Assembly: GCF_002994745.2 (NCBI RefSeq)
Contig: NC_037090.1
Coordinates: 20,634,001 to 20,698,000 of the forward strand
Source: Rosa chinensis
Lineage: Eukaryota > Streptophyta > Magnoliopsida > Rosales > Rosaceae
Direction: 5' to 3'
Length of the DNA stretch: 64,000 bases
Shown in pieces: positions 48,664 to 60,402 of this stretch. Position 1 is the first letter of the stretch; every line of letters begins with the position of its first letter. The position numbers and the translations under genes are program-made. The notes under the pieces are model-generated. The model had not been told where the DNA came from. It saw only the letters and a program-made list of their open reading frames with translations, and did not search any database.

Positions 48664-51600
48664 ACACAATTTAACCCTGCAAAATGTAGTTGTTAGTATA
48701 GAATAAGTAGGGATAGTTCAAGTCAGGGATTGAGAGTACACCTGTAATTGCATAAAGAAACAAAGAATTAATACAAGTACAAAGTATTATTTACAAAAAT
48801 AAAAAATAAAGAATATTAAAAATATATACAAGTAAACATAAATAGGGGGTTTTAGAATTATAAAATCAAAAATTTTAATAAAGAAAATGTAAAAACATAT
48901 ATAATAGGGTGGAACACAAGGAATAAAGATCAAAACCACAATCATATGCATGAAATCCAATTACAATTCTTATAGTTGATTATCTATGTCATGAAAAAGA
49001 AGTTGACCATGTGAAACGTTAAAAAGCAAACGATTTCCCATTTTTTACTTTCCTTGAATAATTAATCTAAGTGAAAGCACATAAATTAATCCTATTGAAC
49101 ATGAAATCATAGTCTAGAAAGCTAGCTACTCAAGAACACATTCAATGCATGAAGAACAAAGAAAAGATGTCAACCAAAGTGCACAACCTAGTATGAAAAA
49201 GTTCATCTAGCTATTTGCAATCCTCCTTAATTGATTTCGACTTTTGTCAAAAGCCTTTACTACTTATGATTTAGGGTCACAAAACTATTAGGTGAATTGT
49301 TAACCTAAATCTAGCTCCAATTACATGCATATATCCTAAGTTGGCCACCAAAGAACACATACATATAAAAGTTTTCTATAATCCAAAATCAATTAAGCAA
49401 TTTCACATCAGCAACATAGAAATCACAACTTTATTTCAAAACATATAAACGGGATTTAAACTTTGCCCTTAACGTCATGTTAACTAGAATTCATAACTCT
49501 ACGAATCAAACAAAGGAAAACAAAAGAAAGTATGAAATACACCGTGAAAGATCAATGACAAAATCTTGAGACGAAGAACTTGAAGATTCTTGAAAGCAAA
49601 CAATCTTCTAGGGACGACACAAGGGTGGATGCCGGATAGGATCTTGATGTATTTCATGACTTCTCCTCCTCCTTGGTTAAGACGTAGAGCTTCTGAAGAC
49701 TAGAGAATAGAGAGAATTTTTGGTGTTTAGAATTATGGGAGAATTTGTCATATAAAATAGGTATATGTGACAAATTGATAGTTGTTGCCCATTTGACATT
49801 TTGCGACACCCAATTCTTTGCAAAATGTCAATTATGAGACAATTTCTACCAACGGTTGGTTAATATTTATGTGACAACTTTAACTTCCTCGCAAAATATT
49901 AATTTGGCAACAACTTCTGCGAATTGTCGCTTAATGTTTATGTGACAACTAGATTTTTGTCACTGGAGACTAATTTTGCAACAACTTCTGTGAGTTGTCA
50001 ATTAATGTTTATGTGGTGACCTTAACTTTCTCGCTCAAAATCAATTGGGTGACAACTTTAACGGGTTGTCGCTTAATGTTTATGTGACAACTTAAATTTC
50101 CTCACTGAAAACTAATTAGGCGACAACTTCTGCTAATTGTTGGTTAATGTTCATGTGACAACTTTAATTTTCTAGCAAAACGTCAATTAGACAACAACCT
50201 CAACAGATTGTCACTTAATGTTTATGTGACAACTTGAAATTCCTTGCTAAAAACCAATTAAGCGATGACTTGTATAAGTTGTCGGTCAATGTTTATGTGA
50301 CAACTTCAATTTTCTTGTATAAGACAAATTAAGTGACGACTTCTACAAGTTGTCGCTTAATATTTGTGTGACAACTTGAACTCCCTCGCTGAAAACCAAT
50401 TAGACTAAGCAACTCGCCTACTTGCCGTTGTGATACTATGCAGGCATGAGGCAGAAGCTATCTAGGTTGCAATGGATTCTAGTGAATCCTAGGTTGGTAG
50501 ATGCAATGAAAGCTATCATTCTGATGTGTCTTTTTGCATCTCTCCGACCAGCCACCTATACCCGAGAAGACCACATTGAATGACCTCAACCTCCTTGGAA
50601 TTCTTGTCTTCTTGATGCTCTAGCCATTTCCAAGGTAATTCGAAGAACTACTAATCTAATTGAGAATTTACAATACCAATTTGACTCCTTTCTATTATTT
50701 GTAACTAGTTGTTGGGAAATTTGGGATTGAACTACAATTTTGTTTAGATTAGATGATGAAAAAATCTACTCTCATTTGTCTTTGTGGAACAAATCAGCTA
50801 TAGAGTTACGAACTTGGTTCCTTTATGTGATGTTATGGTTATGAACAAAATTGGGGTTTCGGTGTGGAAGTAGGTGTAGGGAAATTATACCTGCTCTTGC
50901 AATTCACAAAGAGGTTCAAGCTGTGCATGATAAGAGCACAAAGTGTGACGTTTTTAATATGTATTTTTCCTCATTTGGCTAAGTTATGCTCTTAAAAGTA
51001 CTAACTATAACATAGTTTTTGTTTTTAGGTCGGAAATGGAGAAAAGAGGCAAAAAAGAGTAGAAATGAGCGTAAATGAAGGATGAGTGATTTTAGAAACT
51101 TTCCTCTTTCATTTTAGGAAATATTTCCTTTTTTTTTTAGGGAAACTTTCTTCCTTTGGACTTTCCTATTTCTGATTTTCTTGTTTTAAAGATAGAATTT
51201 AGGAGTCCATCACATTAAGAACTCTTGAGTGATGAAATCAAGGAAAACTTAAAAGAGAAGAAGACTTGCATAAATCAGGAAGAAGTCAAGGAGATAAAAG
51301 GGAGTGTTTATAATCAATATTTATTCGTAATTATCTTATTTCCTATTGATTATAACTGTAATTAAATTCTGATTTTTCTTGATTATAGGAGTTCATTATG
51401 TGCATAATTGGAAGAAGAAATTAGTGCAATTCAAAGGAGAGAAATAAGGGATGTATCTAGTCACTATTCAAGGGAAAAAGAAGGAGCATTGCATGATTAA
51501 CTCTAGAGATTTCCAATATTCATTAAGGGAAAAAGAGATCAAAAAATTCAAGACTCTATCATGTGAAAATCAAGGAAATTTGGAGGAGAAATCACCTCTA

Positions 51601-52735
51601 GATGAGTAGCCATGATTGCATCATAAGAGAGGAGAATTCCACTATAAATAGCAGCCATTCTCAACACCAAGAGTATCACTTCCTGACCAAAAACTATTCC
51701 ATAACTCTGTCCAATTCACTCTTCAAACCTCCATTACCTACAGGACTGTGACCGGCCACCATCCTTCCATCAATCCAAGAAGCTCTTAGGCGCTAAGTCA
51801 AGGACGCTCCACCACTATAGCAGAGATGAGTTCATCACCTTGTTGCTAAGCCGCTGAGGAAAGCTTCAAAGTGTAACTATGACTCACAATTTTTGTTTCG
51901 GTTTTGTGTGTTTGGATTTGCGAGTTGTGTAATTGGAGACATGATATTTTCAAAATATTTTTATTAATATTTTTGAGATTTTCAGTTTATTATTGAGTTA
52001 ATTTCGAGAATTCTTTTATAATGCATGTTACAATATTGTGCCCTTTTATGTGTTTAGGTAATTTTCAGAGTTAGATTAATAAGTTTGCATGCTAGAATAA
52101 CGGTGAGAGTTCTTATGTGTTTGCTTAATTTGCCAAGAGTAATTGTTATTTGTTAAGGCGCTAAGTTAAACAAGTAGTAATTAGTTCTAAAAAGTGGTAA
52201 AAACCATGTTTCAATGGTTAAACGATTCTGGAAATTACGTGTTAAATTCTATGTGTAATGGTTAATTTGCATGTGTGAGTTGATTTGAGGGTTAGATAAT
52301 ACTACTAGTTAAGAGAATTACGCTCAGTGTTTTTGAAAATCAGTAGTATTGGGCTTGGTAAGGACTTTTCTGATCCAAGCCCACATTAGAACGAATCAAA
52401 TAAATGGATTGATCCACTAAGACTTTTCAATTGGGCTCTTATCTAGCATTTAAGATGGGCACGTTTTTGTAGCATGTTGAAATGAATTTTCTATTTTTAC
52501 ACTTAATAATTTCCGAGTGGTATTGGTCTAGGATAGGGAAGTCGATCATTGTATATAGTTTTATTTGTTTTGTTTTTATTTTAAGTAGATTAGGAACCAA
52601 ATCTCAAAACCCCTATTTTATTCTTTTATTTGTTAATTGACATTTTTGTGTAGGTGTACCCTACAATCCCCGGACTGAATGATCCCTGATTATCCTATAC
52701 TAACAACTACATTTTGCAGGGTTAAATTGTGTGGC
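48664..52735. repeat. Pair of about 80-bp inverted repeats 3.9 kb apart
   Basis: The sequence at 48664-48747, which includes CCCTGCAAAATGTAGTTGTT, returns inverted at 52653-52735 with roughly 80-85% identity by eye. It may bound a nested insertion or be part of the CACTA-type element's internal symmetry. Confidence 0.7.
49790..50420. repeat. Eight 71-bp tandem repeats, each with a GACAACTT/AAGTTGTC hairpin
   Basis: The anchor TTAATGTTTATGTGACAAC starts successive units at 49861, 49932, 50003, 50074, 50145, 50216, 50287 and 50358, an exact 71-bp period although units have diverged. Each unit also holds a small palindrome close to GCGACAACTTCTRCRAGTTG. The motif is shared with the termini of the surrounding CACTA-type element. 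Confidence 0.9.
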
Positions 52736-52739
52736 TATT

Positions 52740-54126
52740 TCAGCCGCATCAGTGCAGAATCTCACCATTTTCATCATCGACGATCAACCAATCAAGCTCT
52801 AGATTTGGGACACTGTAAGTTGCATGTTATCTCTTGCTTTACTGTTATGGTATTTTTGAAAACCAATTTCTAGGGTGAAATTTTGATACTACCTTAGTTA
52901 TGGTGTACAATTTCCTTATTTTTGCTGATAAGATTGACGTCAGTGAATTATTGCTACTTTTGTGTTCTCTTGACCTCAAACGGCTAGTCTTATCAATGAC
53001 ATTGTATCTCTTGGTTTCTGTTTGTCAGTGTGTCTTGATTTTGTTGTAGATTCTTTTAGTTTGGGCAAATTGATTGATAATGAAGGACTAGTTTTCTCTT
53101 TCTCTCTTTCTTTACTACGTCTCTTATATTTTTTTCTCCTTTTTGCTGTATTAATTTCTCTATTTATTTCATGGTGTTTCCTTTTCTTTGGGTCTTTGTT
53201 GTTCTTACGGTATCAATTCAAATGTGTGTGTGTGTGTGTGTGTGTTGGGTGTGCTGGTTTTGTCTTGGATTGCATCTTATTTGGGCACTGATTGAATTTT
53301 GGAGGTTTTTATATTATGATGGGTCTTTTAGTCTAAATTTCAGAGTTGACAATCTAACATAAGCATTTTGTTTCTCCAACCCTCGGCAAGTGGCAGGTTG
53401 CTATATCTACTCTTATAGTTAGTTATTCTTCAAGGTTTATGCTGCTATTTCTATTCTTATAGTTTGATTCTTACAAATTTTGCTTCTTGGGTTAATTACA
53501 TGCATGCATGTATATTGAACTATATGAATTCAGTTTTTGTTGTTGTTTTGTTTTACATGTAGAAGCATAGATTTAAGATTTGTTTTATCCCCACCTAAAG
53601 GACAAGCTGAATAAGATGGAGGACTCAAGATGAGTCTGATCTAGAGGCACAGTGGACGACGAGATCCTAAAAACTATATGTATAAGATCTGCCATGCATA
53701 TAGTTTGTGAACCTCTCTTATGCATTTATAGTGTAAAAGCATATTTTTTGTGCAGGTTTCTATTCAATTATGTATCCAAATTAGCTAATAGATATCAGTT
53801 ATAACTTTGGGTGGTCGTCGTTACCATTTCCTCTTGTACTGAAATTTTGACAATCTAAAGTTGTTATAAAAAGGCGATAAAATAACACGGTTGTCTCTTT
53901 TTCAATATGCGATACAATTGGTTCCTCGACGAAATTATACGAGACAAACAAGAAGTCTCACATATAATTTTCTACAACAAATGCTATATGTGTCACATAT
54001 TAATATATGCAACAAAAATGAAACCTTGCAGTTATAATTTATTTTTTGCATATAAATTTTTGATCAAACATACAAGCCTCGCAGACAGAATATGCAACGC
54101 AAACAAAGACTCGTATATTAGAAATT
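52740..54126. other. Non-coding right-hand part of the CACTA-type element, left of the MULE
   Basis: T-rich, intron-like sequence with a TG microsatellite at 53224-53243. GACAA/TTGTC-type subterminal words appear from about 53790 on and continue beyond the MULE at 59814. No gene recognised. Confidence 0.5.
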
Positions 54127-54589
54127 GAGTTAAATACTGTTTACTCCCTATACTTTTAGGGTTTCATCGTTTCAGTCCCTGACATTCGAATTTCACCTAA
54201 AAAGTCCCTGAACTCTCAATTTCCTCCCAATTCGTCCCTACCGTCAACCTTCAGTCAAAATTGTCTGTTAAGATGTTGATGTGGCAACTTGAGTCGACAC
54301 CTGGCGCCACTTGAGTCGACACCTAGCTCCACGTGGATCCACGTCGGTTGTAAAATGACGAAAACAACCCTGCCTCTATTACGGTGCGTTCGATCTGATA
54401 TAGTCGAAATTAGATCCTAAACTCCCAAGAAACCCTAAAAAATCGATTTTGTGAGAACGGATCTAATCTCTTCCAAGTTCCAAACTCCCAAAAAACCCAG
54501 ATCCGGCAACATTGCAAATCGAAAACCCAGAACCCAGAACCTATCATGTTACTAGGAGCGAGGAAGGCAACCTGAGTCGAAGAAGAACG

Positions 54590-57500
54590 ATGTTTTGTGG
54601 TGGCGACATGGTCGCGAACGATGCTGATTTGTGGGTTCCTCGAGCTACAGACCGGGAGAATGAGAAGGATGAAATCCCGAATTATGGTAAGTTTTGGAGG
54701 GGAACTATTCATCTCCGATATGAAGGGATTGAAGATGACGAAATCTACGGTTTTGAAATACAAAATTGGGGGGTTTTTAAATTGGTTACGCCTTCTGTTT
54801 CTGGGTTATTGCAATGGGATTGCTGGTAGCTAAAAATGGTTTTTCTTAGTGTGGTGATGGTTTCGAGTGCTAGGGTTTGATTAAAATTTGAGGATATGGT
54901 ACGGTTTATGGGTTTCTGCCTTTCTAGGTTTCGAGAAAGATGGCTTATTGTATTGAGTGGTAATAGAGATTGTGCCTACTATGTGTGTGGGTTTAGTGAA
55001 TTGAGATTTGCATTCGGTGGTTGTTGAATTTGCTAGGTTGGCTTTTAATACTGTCGAAATTGTGGTTGGATGTGTAGGTTTGGCTTTTAATATTGCTGTT
55101 TCTGTCTGGTTTCTGGTTGTGGTCCTAGTTTGGCTTTTAGTAAAGTAAAGAATTGTGCTTGTCTTTGTCTCCCATGTGTGAAGAATATTGGCCCTGTAAA
55201 GGCTTTTTTGTTTGGTTCCTTTTTGTTTTCAGCTATTCATGGAGACAGTTTGGTTAAGTGTTTTTTGCATTGACTAAATGTTTTTGGTTGACCATTTTCA
55301 TTGACTAACTATTTTTAATTGACCATATGCATTGACCAACCATTTTCATTGTTGAATTTGAAGAACATCCAGACTATTTTACGGTTAAAGTTTATCATGG
55401 AGGGTGCTTGAGGCAGGGCACATATGTTGCTGGAAAGGTGGATTACTTTGATAACGTAGACAAGGACAAGATGTCCCTTGTAGAGGTTGACAACATGGCT
55501 AAGCAACTGAATCCGGGATATAAACACCAAAGAATCGACTACTGGTATAGGTGTGGGGATGAAACTGATGAGTTGATGAAATTGGAAACAGATGCAGACG
55601 TGATGGTTATGTGTACAGCTATTCCCCATTGGCGGTTGATCATACTTTATTTGGACCACATGGAGCTTAAAGGGGTGTTTGGGGAAGAGGATGAGGATTG
55701 CTTCATATTTGAAGATTTCTTTTTCAGTCAAAAAGGTAGCTGTGGGGTGGTCATAGAAGAATTACCGGATGAACCAACAAAAAAGCCAGGTGTGGTGATT
55801 AAGGAGATATCAAATGAACCAATACCAGGAAGAAGCAAGGGAATTGAGATCAGAGAGGTTGACCAAGACCATGTACCAACTCAAGCAAGCACAACTTGTG
55901 GTCTTAATCCAAAGGACAAGGGAAAACAGAAGCTGTTGGAGTATACTTCAAGTGGTAAGCAAGGCTCAACTGGAGGGAAAGTCACAAGTGGTGGAGGGCA
56001 GTCTAGCGTCCAAAGGCAATCTAGTGTGCAAGGGCAGTCTAGTGTGCAGGGGATGTCTAGTGGTGTAGAGAATGAAAGTTCAGGTCTTCATGATGTAAAT
56101 ATCGATTACTTCAATGCTATTCAGACCTTTGGTGGATTGGAAGGGGTTTCTGATGATGGGGGCAGTGAGGAAGGGGTTTCTATTGAAGATGACAGTGAGG
56201 AAGTCAGTTTTGGTGAAGATGGCAGTGAGGATGATGACTATGACCCCCAGGCCAATGATGAGGAGTATGAACAGTATGGTGATGAGGACAATGAGGATTG
56301 GATGGAAGGAGTTGTGCATGAAGAAGCTACACAAAGAACACCTAAAGCTAGTGTAAAGCTTACTAGTAGTCAAAGGGAAAGTGAGCAAGAAAATGTGACT
56401 GAGTTTGAAGATAATGAGGCCATGTTTGGTTTTCAAGATTCTGATGATGAGAATTTGGGTTTTACCATAAATTCCGATGGGGAGCTTGAAGATGAAGGAC
56501 TGGAATTCAATCCCAAATCCGACATGAAGAAACCAGAATTTAAACTAAAACAGAAGTTTGCCACAGTTCAAGTATTGAGAGATGCATTGAGGGAGCATGC
56601 TATTCAAGGTGGATGGGAATATATCTTCATCAAGAATGATAAGACAAGGCTGCGGGTTGTATGCAAGGAGGACAATTGTCCCTTCTTTCTGTTTGCTTCC
56701 AAAATGCAGCATGAGAGCACTCTCATGATCAAGGGATATGATGGTACACACAAGTGCACAAGAAAATTTAACAATAGCATGGTGAAGCTTAGATATTTGA
56801 CAGCAAAGTTTAAGGACCAGATTGTGGTTAATCAGAGTGTGAAGCCAGGTATGAAATTTCAAAGTCTAAATGTGTTGTCCATTTGTGTTGCTTAATTATG
56901 TTTGCAGTTGTGTTGCTTTACCATATATTAAAGTGTTGACTGTTTGTTTTTGCAGAATCTCTTGCAAAAACAATGTCCTCAACCATTCGAGCAAGGGTTT
57001 CCAACTCAATGGCATATAAAGCTAAAAGGCAAGCTCTGTTGGAATATGAGGGAAGCATTCGAGAGCAATATGCAAGGCTTTGTGATTATGGCAGGGAGCT
57101 TCAGAGGGTTGATCTAGCAACCTCTATTGATATTAAGTGTAGTTTTCCTAAAGGTAGCAAGAGGCCAGTTTTTAAAAGGATGTATATTTGCTTGGGAGCT
57201 CTAAAAAATGGCTTCAAGGCTGGATGCAGATCTGTCATTGGACTAGATGGGGCACACCTAAAGGGACCTTTTGGGGGGCAACTGTTAATAGCTGTAGCAA
57301 TTGATGCAAATAACACATCATGGGTGGTTGCATATGCGATGGTGGAGCTGGAAACCAAGGATGCATGGATATGGTTTCTGGAGTTATTGGTGAAGGATCT
57401 GGACATTGAACATGAAGGAAGGGGTTGGGTGTTTATAAGTGATAAACAGAAGGGTTTAATACCTGCACTTGAAGAGGTAGTCCCAAGGGCTCACATTAGA

Positions 57501-59091
57501 TTTTGTGTGAGGCATATGTGGACAAATTTCACAAAGCTCTTTCCGGGAAAGGTCATGAAGGATCAAATGTGGGCTTGTGCGAAGGCAACCACCTTGCCTT
57601 ATTTTCAGAAAGAAATGAATGAGATGAAAAGCCTAGATAATGATGCCTACAACTGGATGACAGGTACTTTTTTGTGCTTTTACTTGCAATGTTCCATTTT
57701 TCTATTTTCTTTAGAATATGATGTTTTTTATCGCAACCTAATTGATTATGTTTGCAGCACCTGAGAGACCAGCTATACATTGGTGTCAGGCTTTCTTCAA
57801 CACAGATGTGGACTGTGACATCATGATTAACAACATCTGTGAGAGTTTCAATGCCTGGATATTAGATGCTAGGGGTAAGGCCCATGTGACTATGTTTGAA
57901 GAATTAAGGGTAAAGCTAATGAGACGGATTGCAGTGAGGAAGGAAAAAATGGAAGGATACCATGGGAATATCTGCCCCAAGCCAAGGGCTATTATAGAGA
58001 CAAACAAGGAAAAGGCTGCTGTGGATTGTATTGCAACATTCAATGGTGGAGACATTGTTGAGGTTGAAAATATTGAGGGATCAAAGAATGTAGTGAACCT
58101 TGCAATGAGGACATGCACTTGCAGGAGGTGGGACTTGACTGGAATTCCCTGCAAGCATGCTATTTCTGCCATTTACATGAAGAGAGAAGACCCGGATGAT
58201 TATGTGGCAGCTTGCTATCTCAAGAAGACCTATATGAGTATCTATAGCAACCTGGTCCAGCCTGTTAATAGCATGGATTTATGGTTTAGAGGTGAGGATC
58301 CACCTATCTTACCCCCCCCCCCCCCCCCCATATACAAGGCAACCTGGAAGACCAAAAACAAAAAGATTCAAGCATGCTTCAGAAAAGGTGACAGATGGTG
58401 GTGTTAAACTAGGAAGGGTACAAAGATCGCTGAGGTGTCGTAATTGTAGCCAAGTTGGTCACAACATCAAAAGTTGTCAAAGACATTTACCCCCAAAAGA
58501 AAAGAAGACTGCAACATTGAATAGGAAGAGGAAGAATTCCAATGAGGAGGGACAAACTTCTGAAAATCAGGTAAAATGGGAGTATAAAGTACTTATATGA
58601 CTCAAGTAATTGTCATTTGAAGTGTGGTTGTCAATTAACATGGTTATTACTTGTTCCTTATTTGTTGCAGTCCAAGAAAGCCAAGAAACAGTCCATGACC
58701 AATAATGAATTGAGGCAAAAAACCAAAGAAAGGGCAGAGTACCAAAGGGTAACCTAATTGATTATCTTTTCTATATCTCCATGTATGTAATGCTCAACCT
58801 TTTTTAAACTCTGCTCGTGTACTTCTATTGGGTTTTTGTGTATGTTTTCAGAAAAAAATGGCTGCCTTGAAGGCATCAAGGTTGGAAGCAAATTGGTCGG
58901 CTCCAAAAGCATCAAGGCCTCAACAAGCTGCAGCATCTGCTAAGCAAACTTCGAGGCCTGTTCAAGCTACATCTGGCCCAGCAGGTTCAAGGCCAGTCCA
59001 ATCTTCTAAGGCATCAAGGAAGCGAGATACAACAGCTACAAGGTCCTCTCAAAGGATCAAGCAATACTCAGGTAAAGGAGATGGAAAATAG
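54590..59091 (+). CDS. MURA/MuDR-type transposase, frame broken once at a poly-C run
   Basis: Predicted exons: 54590-54686, 55364-56848, 56956-57663, 57758-58570, 58671-58748, 58852-59091, all GT-AG with matching phases. Domains in order: PB1-like N-terminal domain (YFTVKVYHGGCLRQGTYV); a long acidic linker with QSSVQ repeats; MuDR N-terminal zinc-binding region (ALREHAIQGGWEYIFIKND, CKEDNCPFF); MULE DDE domain with Asp in SVIGLDGAHLKGPFGG, Asp in WVFISDKQKGLIPA and Glu in NNICESFNAWI; SWIM zinc finger (CTCRRWDLTGIPCKH); CCHC knuckle (CRNCSQVGHNIKSC); basic tail. Length would be about 1140 residues. The only fault seen is a change of frame at the 18-C tract 58312-58329, between SWIM finger and knuckle. 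It may be a real mutation or a homopolymer error. The exon 1 start is inferred from phase; exon 1 has no recognised domain. Confidence 0.88.
58312..58329. repeat. 18-C homopolymer at the MURA frame break
   Basis: Eighteen consecutive C bases encode a proline run. The frame entering the run stops at 58405-58407; the frame leaving it one base later continues through the zinc knuckle and to the end of the gene. Confidence 0.95.
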
Positions 59092-59393
59092 TTGTCGAAA
59101 TGGAACGGACATTAGCAAGCAGATTATTAATTTTTAGGCATCCTTTTTTTGGGCAACCTTGTGCTGTGACACTTGGTTGCTAGCTCTAATCTTTTGATAA
59201 GATGATTAGAGCTATCTTATACTTGAAAAATTATTGAGGATGTAATGCTCAGATTTTTCTTATTTTGGGTAAATTAGATCTCTGTTTTGTGGCTTGCTAT
59301 TTCTGAAAATACCATGTGTTTTGGGTTTATTATGAATGTAGGTGAATGGTTGTCTTGAACCTTCATAGTTGATGAACCTTAATTGCTCAATTT

Positions 59394-59471
59394 ATGCTTC
59401 CAGCTTACTCTGATTGTTTGGGTTATTATGCCATGCTTCTAGCTTACTCTGATTGTTTGGGTTATTATGCC
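59394..59471. repeat. 39-bp tandem duplication in the MULE 3' region
   Basis: Two 39-bp units starting ATGCTTCYAGCTTACTCTGA at 59394 and 59433, with one mismatch, downstream of the transposase stop codon. Confidence 0.92.
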
Positions 59472-60211
59472 ACAAAAAAATTAGCAGAAATCATTTTTTG
59501 GTTTATGATCTATGTGATTTGGGGATTTGGAGCAACAAAATTGATTAAGTTAGGAGAGAAAAAATGGAAAAATTGAAGCACGGGGTAAGTTGGTCATTTT
59601 TCCTTTGAAATTTAATGCACCCAGCTGACTTAGCATGGAAATGACTGCCACCTCAGCGAGATAACGGATTGTTGGACGGAGGGTTGACGGTAGGGACGAA
59701 TTGGGAGGAAATTGAGAGTTCAGGGACTTTTTAGGTGAAATTCAAAGGTCAGGGACTGAAACGACGAAACCCTATAAGTATAGGGAGTAAGTAGTATTTA
59801 ATCCTTAGAAATTGTTACAAACATAAAGTCTCGCATACAACATTCTGCAACACACTTCCGTATCACAAAATGTCATATGCGAGGAATGAATTATGTCGCA
59901 TATTTCAAATGTGACAAACATACAAGCCCCGCAATTGGAATATGCAACGTATACAGAGCCTCACATATTAAAAATAGTAATAAATATAAACTCTCACATA
60001 TAATTTTTTGTAAGACACATGTGTGCCTCACAATTTGTGATATGCAAGGAACCAATTGCAGCGACAACCGTATAATTTCGTTGCTTTTGAAAATCCGTTT
60101 AACACATTAGGCAACAACTGGTTGCGACAACTTTGCATTTCAATTAAGCAAGAAATTTAGACTTTTTACCACAACTTTGGGTTGTCGCCAATGACATTTT
60201 CTCTTATAGTG

Positions 60212-60402
60212 CGTTGTTCACTCTAATTTTAGAACCTGAAGCTTCTAATTATGTAGACTCAAACATAATGTTTTGGGTAATATCTAAATTTGATGAGAGC
60301 TATAATCATTAATTGTACTATTTAATTAGAGTATACACTTATACCTATATAGAGTGCTGCTGTCCATAAGTTTAAATTTTAGTACATCATTTTGGTCAAA
60401 AG
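60212..60402. other. Short stretch between CACTA-type end and solo LTR
   Basis: About 190 bp of AT-rich DNA without a recognisable gene. It ends in AAAAG, the target duplication of the solo LTR. Confidence 0.5.

Larger units (their letters stand above)
54127..59804 (+). mobile_element. Nearly intact autonomous Mutator-like element (MULE)
   Basis: 5678 bp flanked by a perfect 9-bp duplication TTAGAAATT (54118-54126 and 59805-59813). Terminal inverted repeats start GAGTTAAATACTGTTTACTC and GGATTAAATACTACTTACTC. They stay closely alike for about 120 bp, sharing CGTTTCAGTCCCTGAC and AATTTCACCTAAAAAGTCCC, and fade over the next 40 bp. Between them is one spliced MURA-type transposase gene in forward orientation. 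No second gene (MURB-like) is seen. The insertion lies inside the CACTA-type element. Confidence 0.95.
48525..60211. mobile_element. Large element with CACTA-type ends (hosts the MULE)
   Basis: The left end reads CACTATATATAAGAGAAAAT, then GTGACAACCCAAAATTTGTC. The right end inverted reads CACTATAAGAGAAAATGTCA, then GCGACAACCCAAAGTTGTGG. Both ends are followed inwards by many GACAAC/GTTGTC words. CGTT abuts both outer borders (48521-48524, 60212-60215); CACTA elements usually duplicate 3 bp, so the exact junction is uncertain. Apart from the nested MULE no transposase gene is seen, so this is a non-autonomous CACTA. The stretch 50950-52650 resembles non-coding LTR DNA (TATA-like CTATAAATAG near 51645). 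Confidence 0.7.

Noticed and set aside
52679..53362. Short plus-strand open frames rich in F, L and C
   Set aside because: T-rich intron-like or repeat DNA with a TG microsatellite; no domain or splice logic.
55408..56895. Reading the MULE exon 2 as a separate single-exon gene
   Set aside because: No ATG precedes the conserved PB1-like segment in this exon, and phases link it to exon 1 and exon 3.
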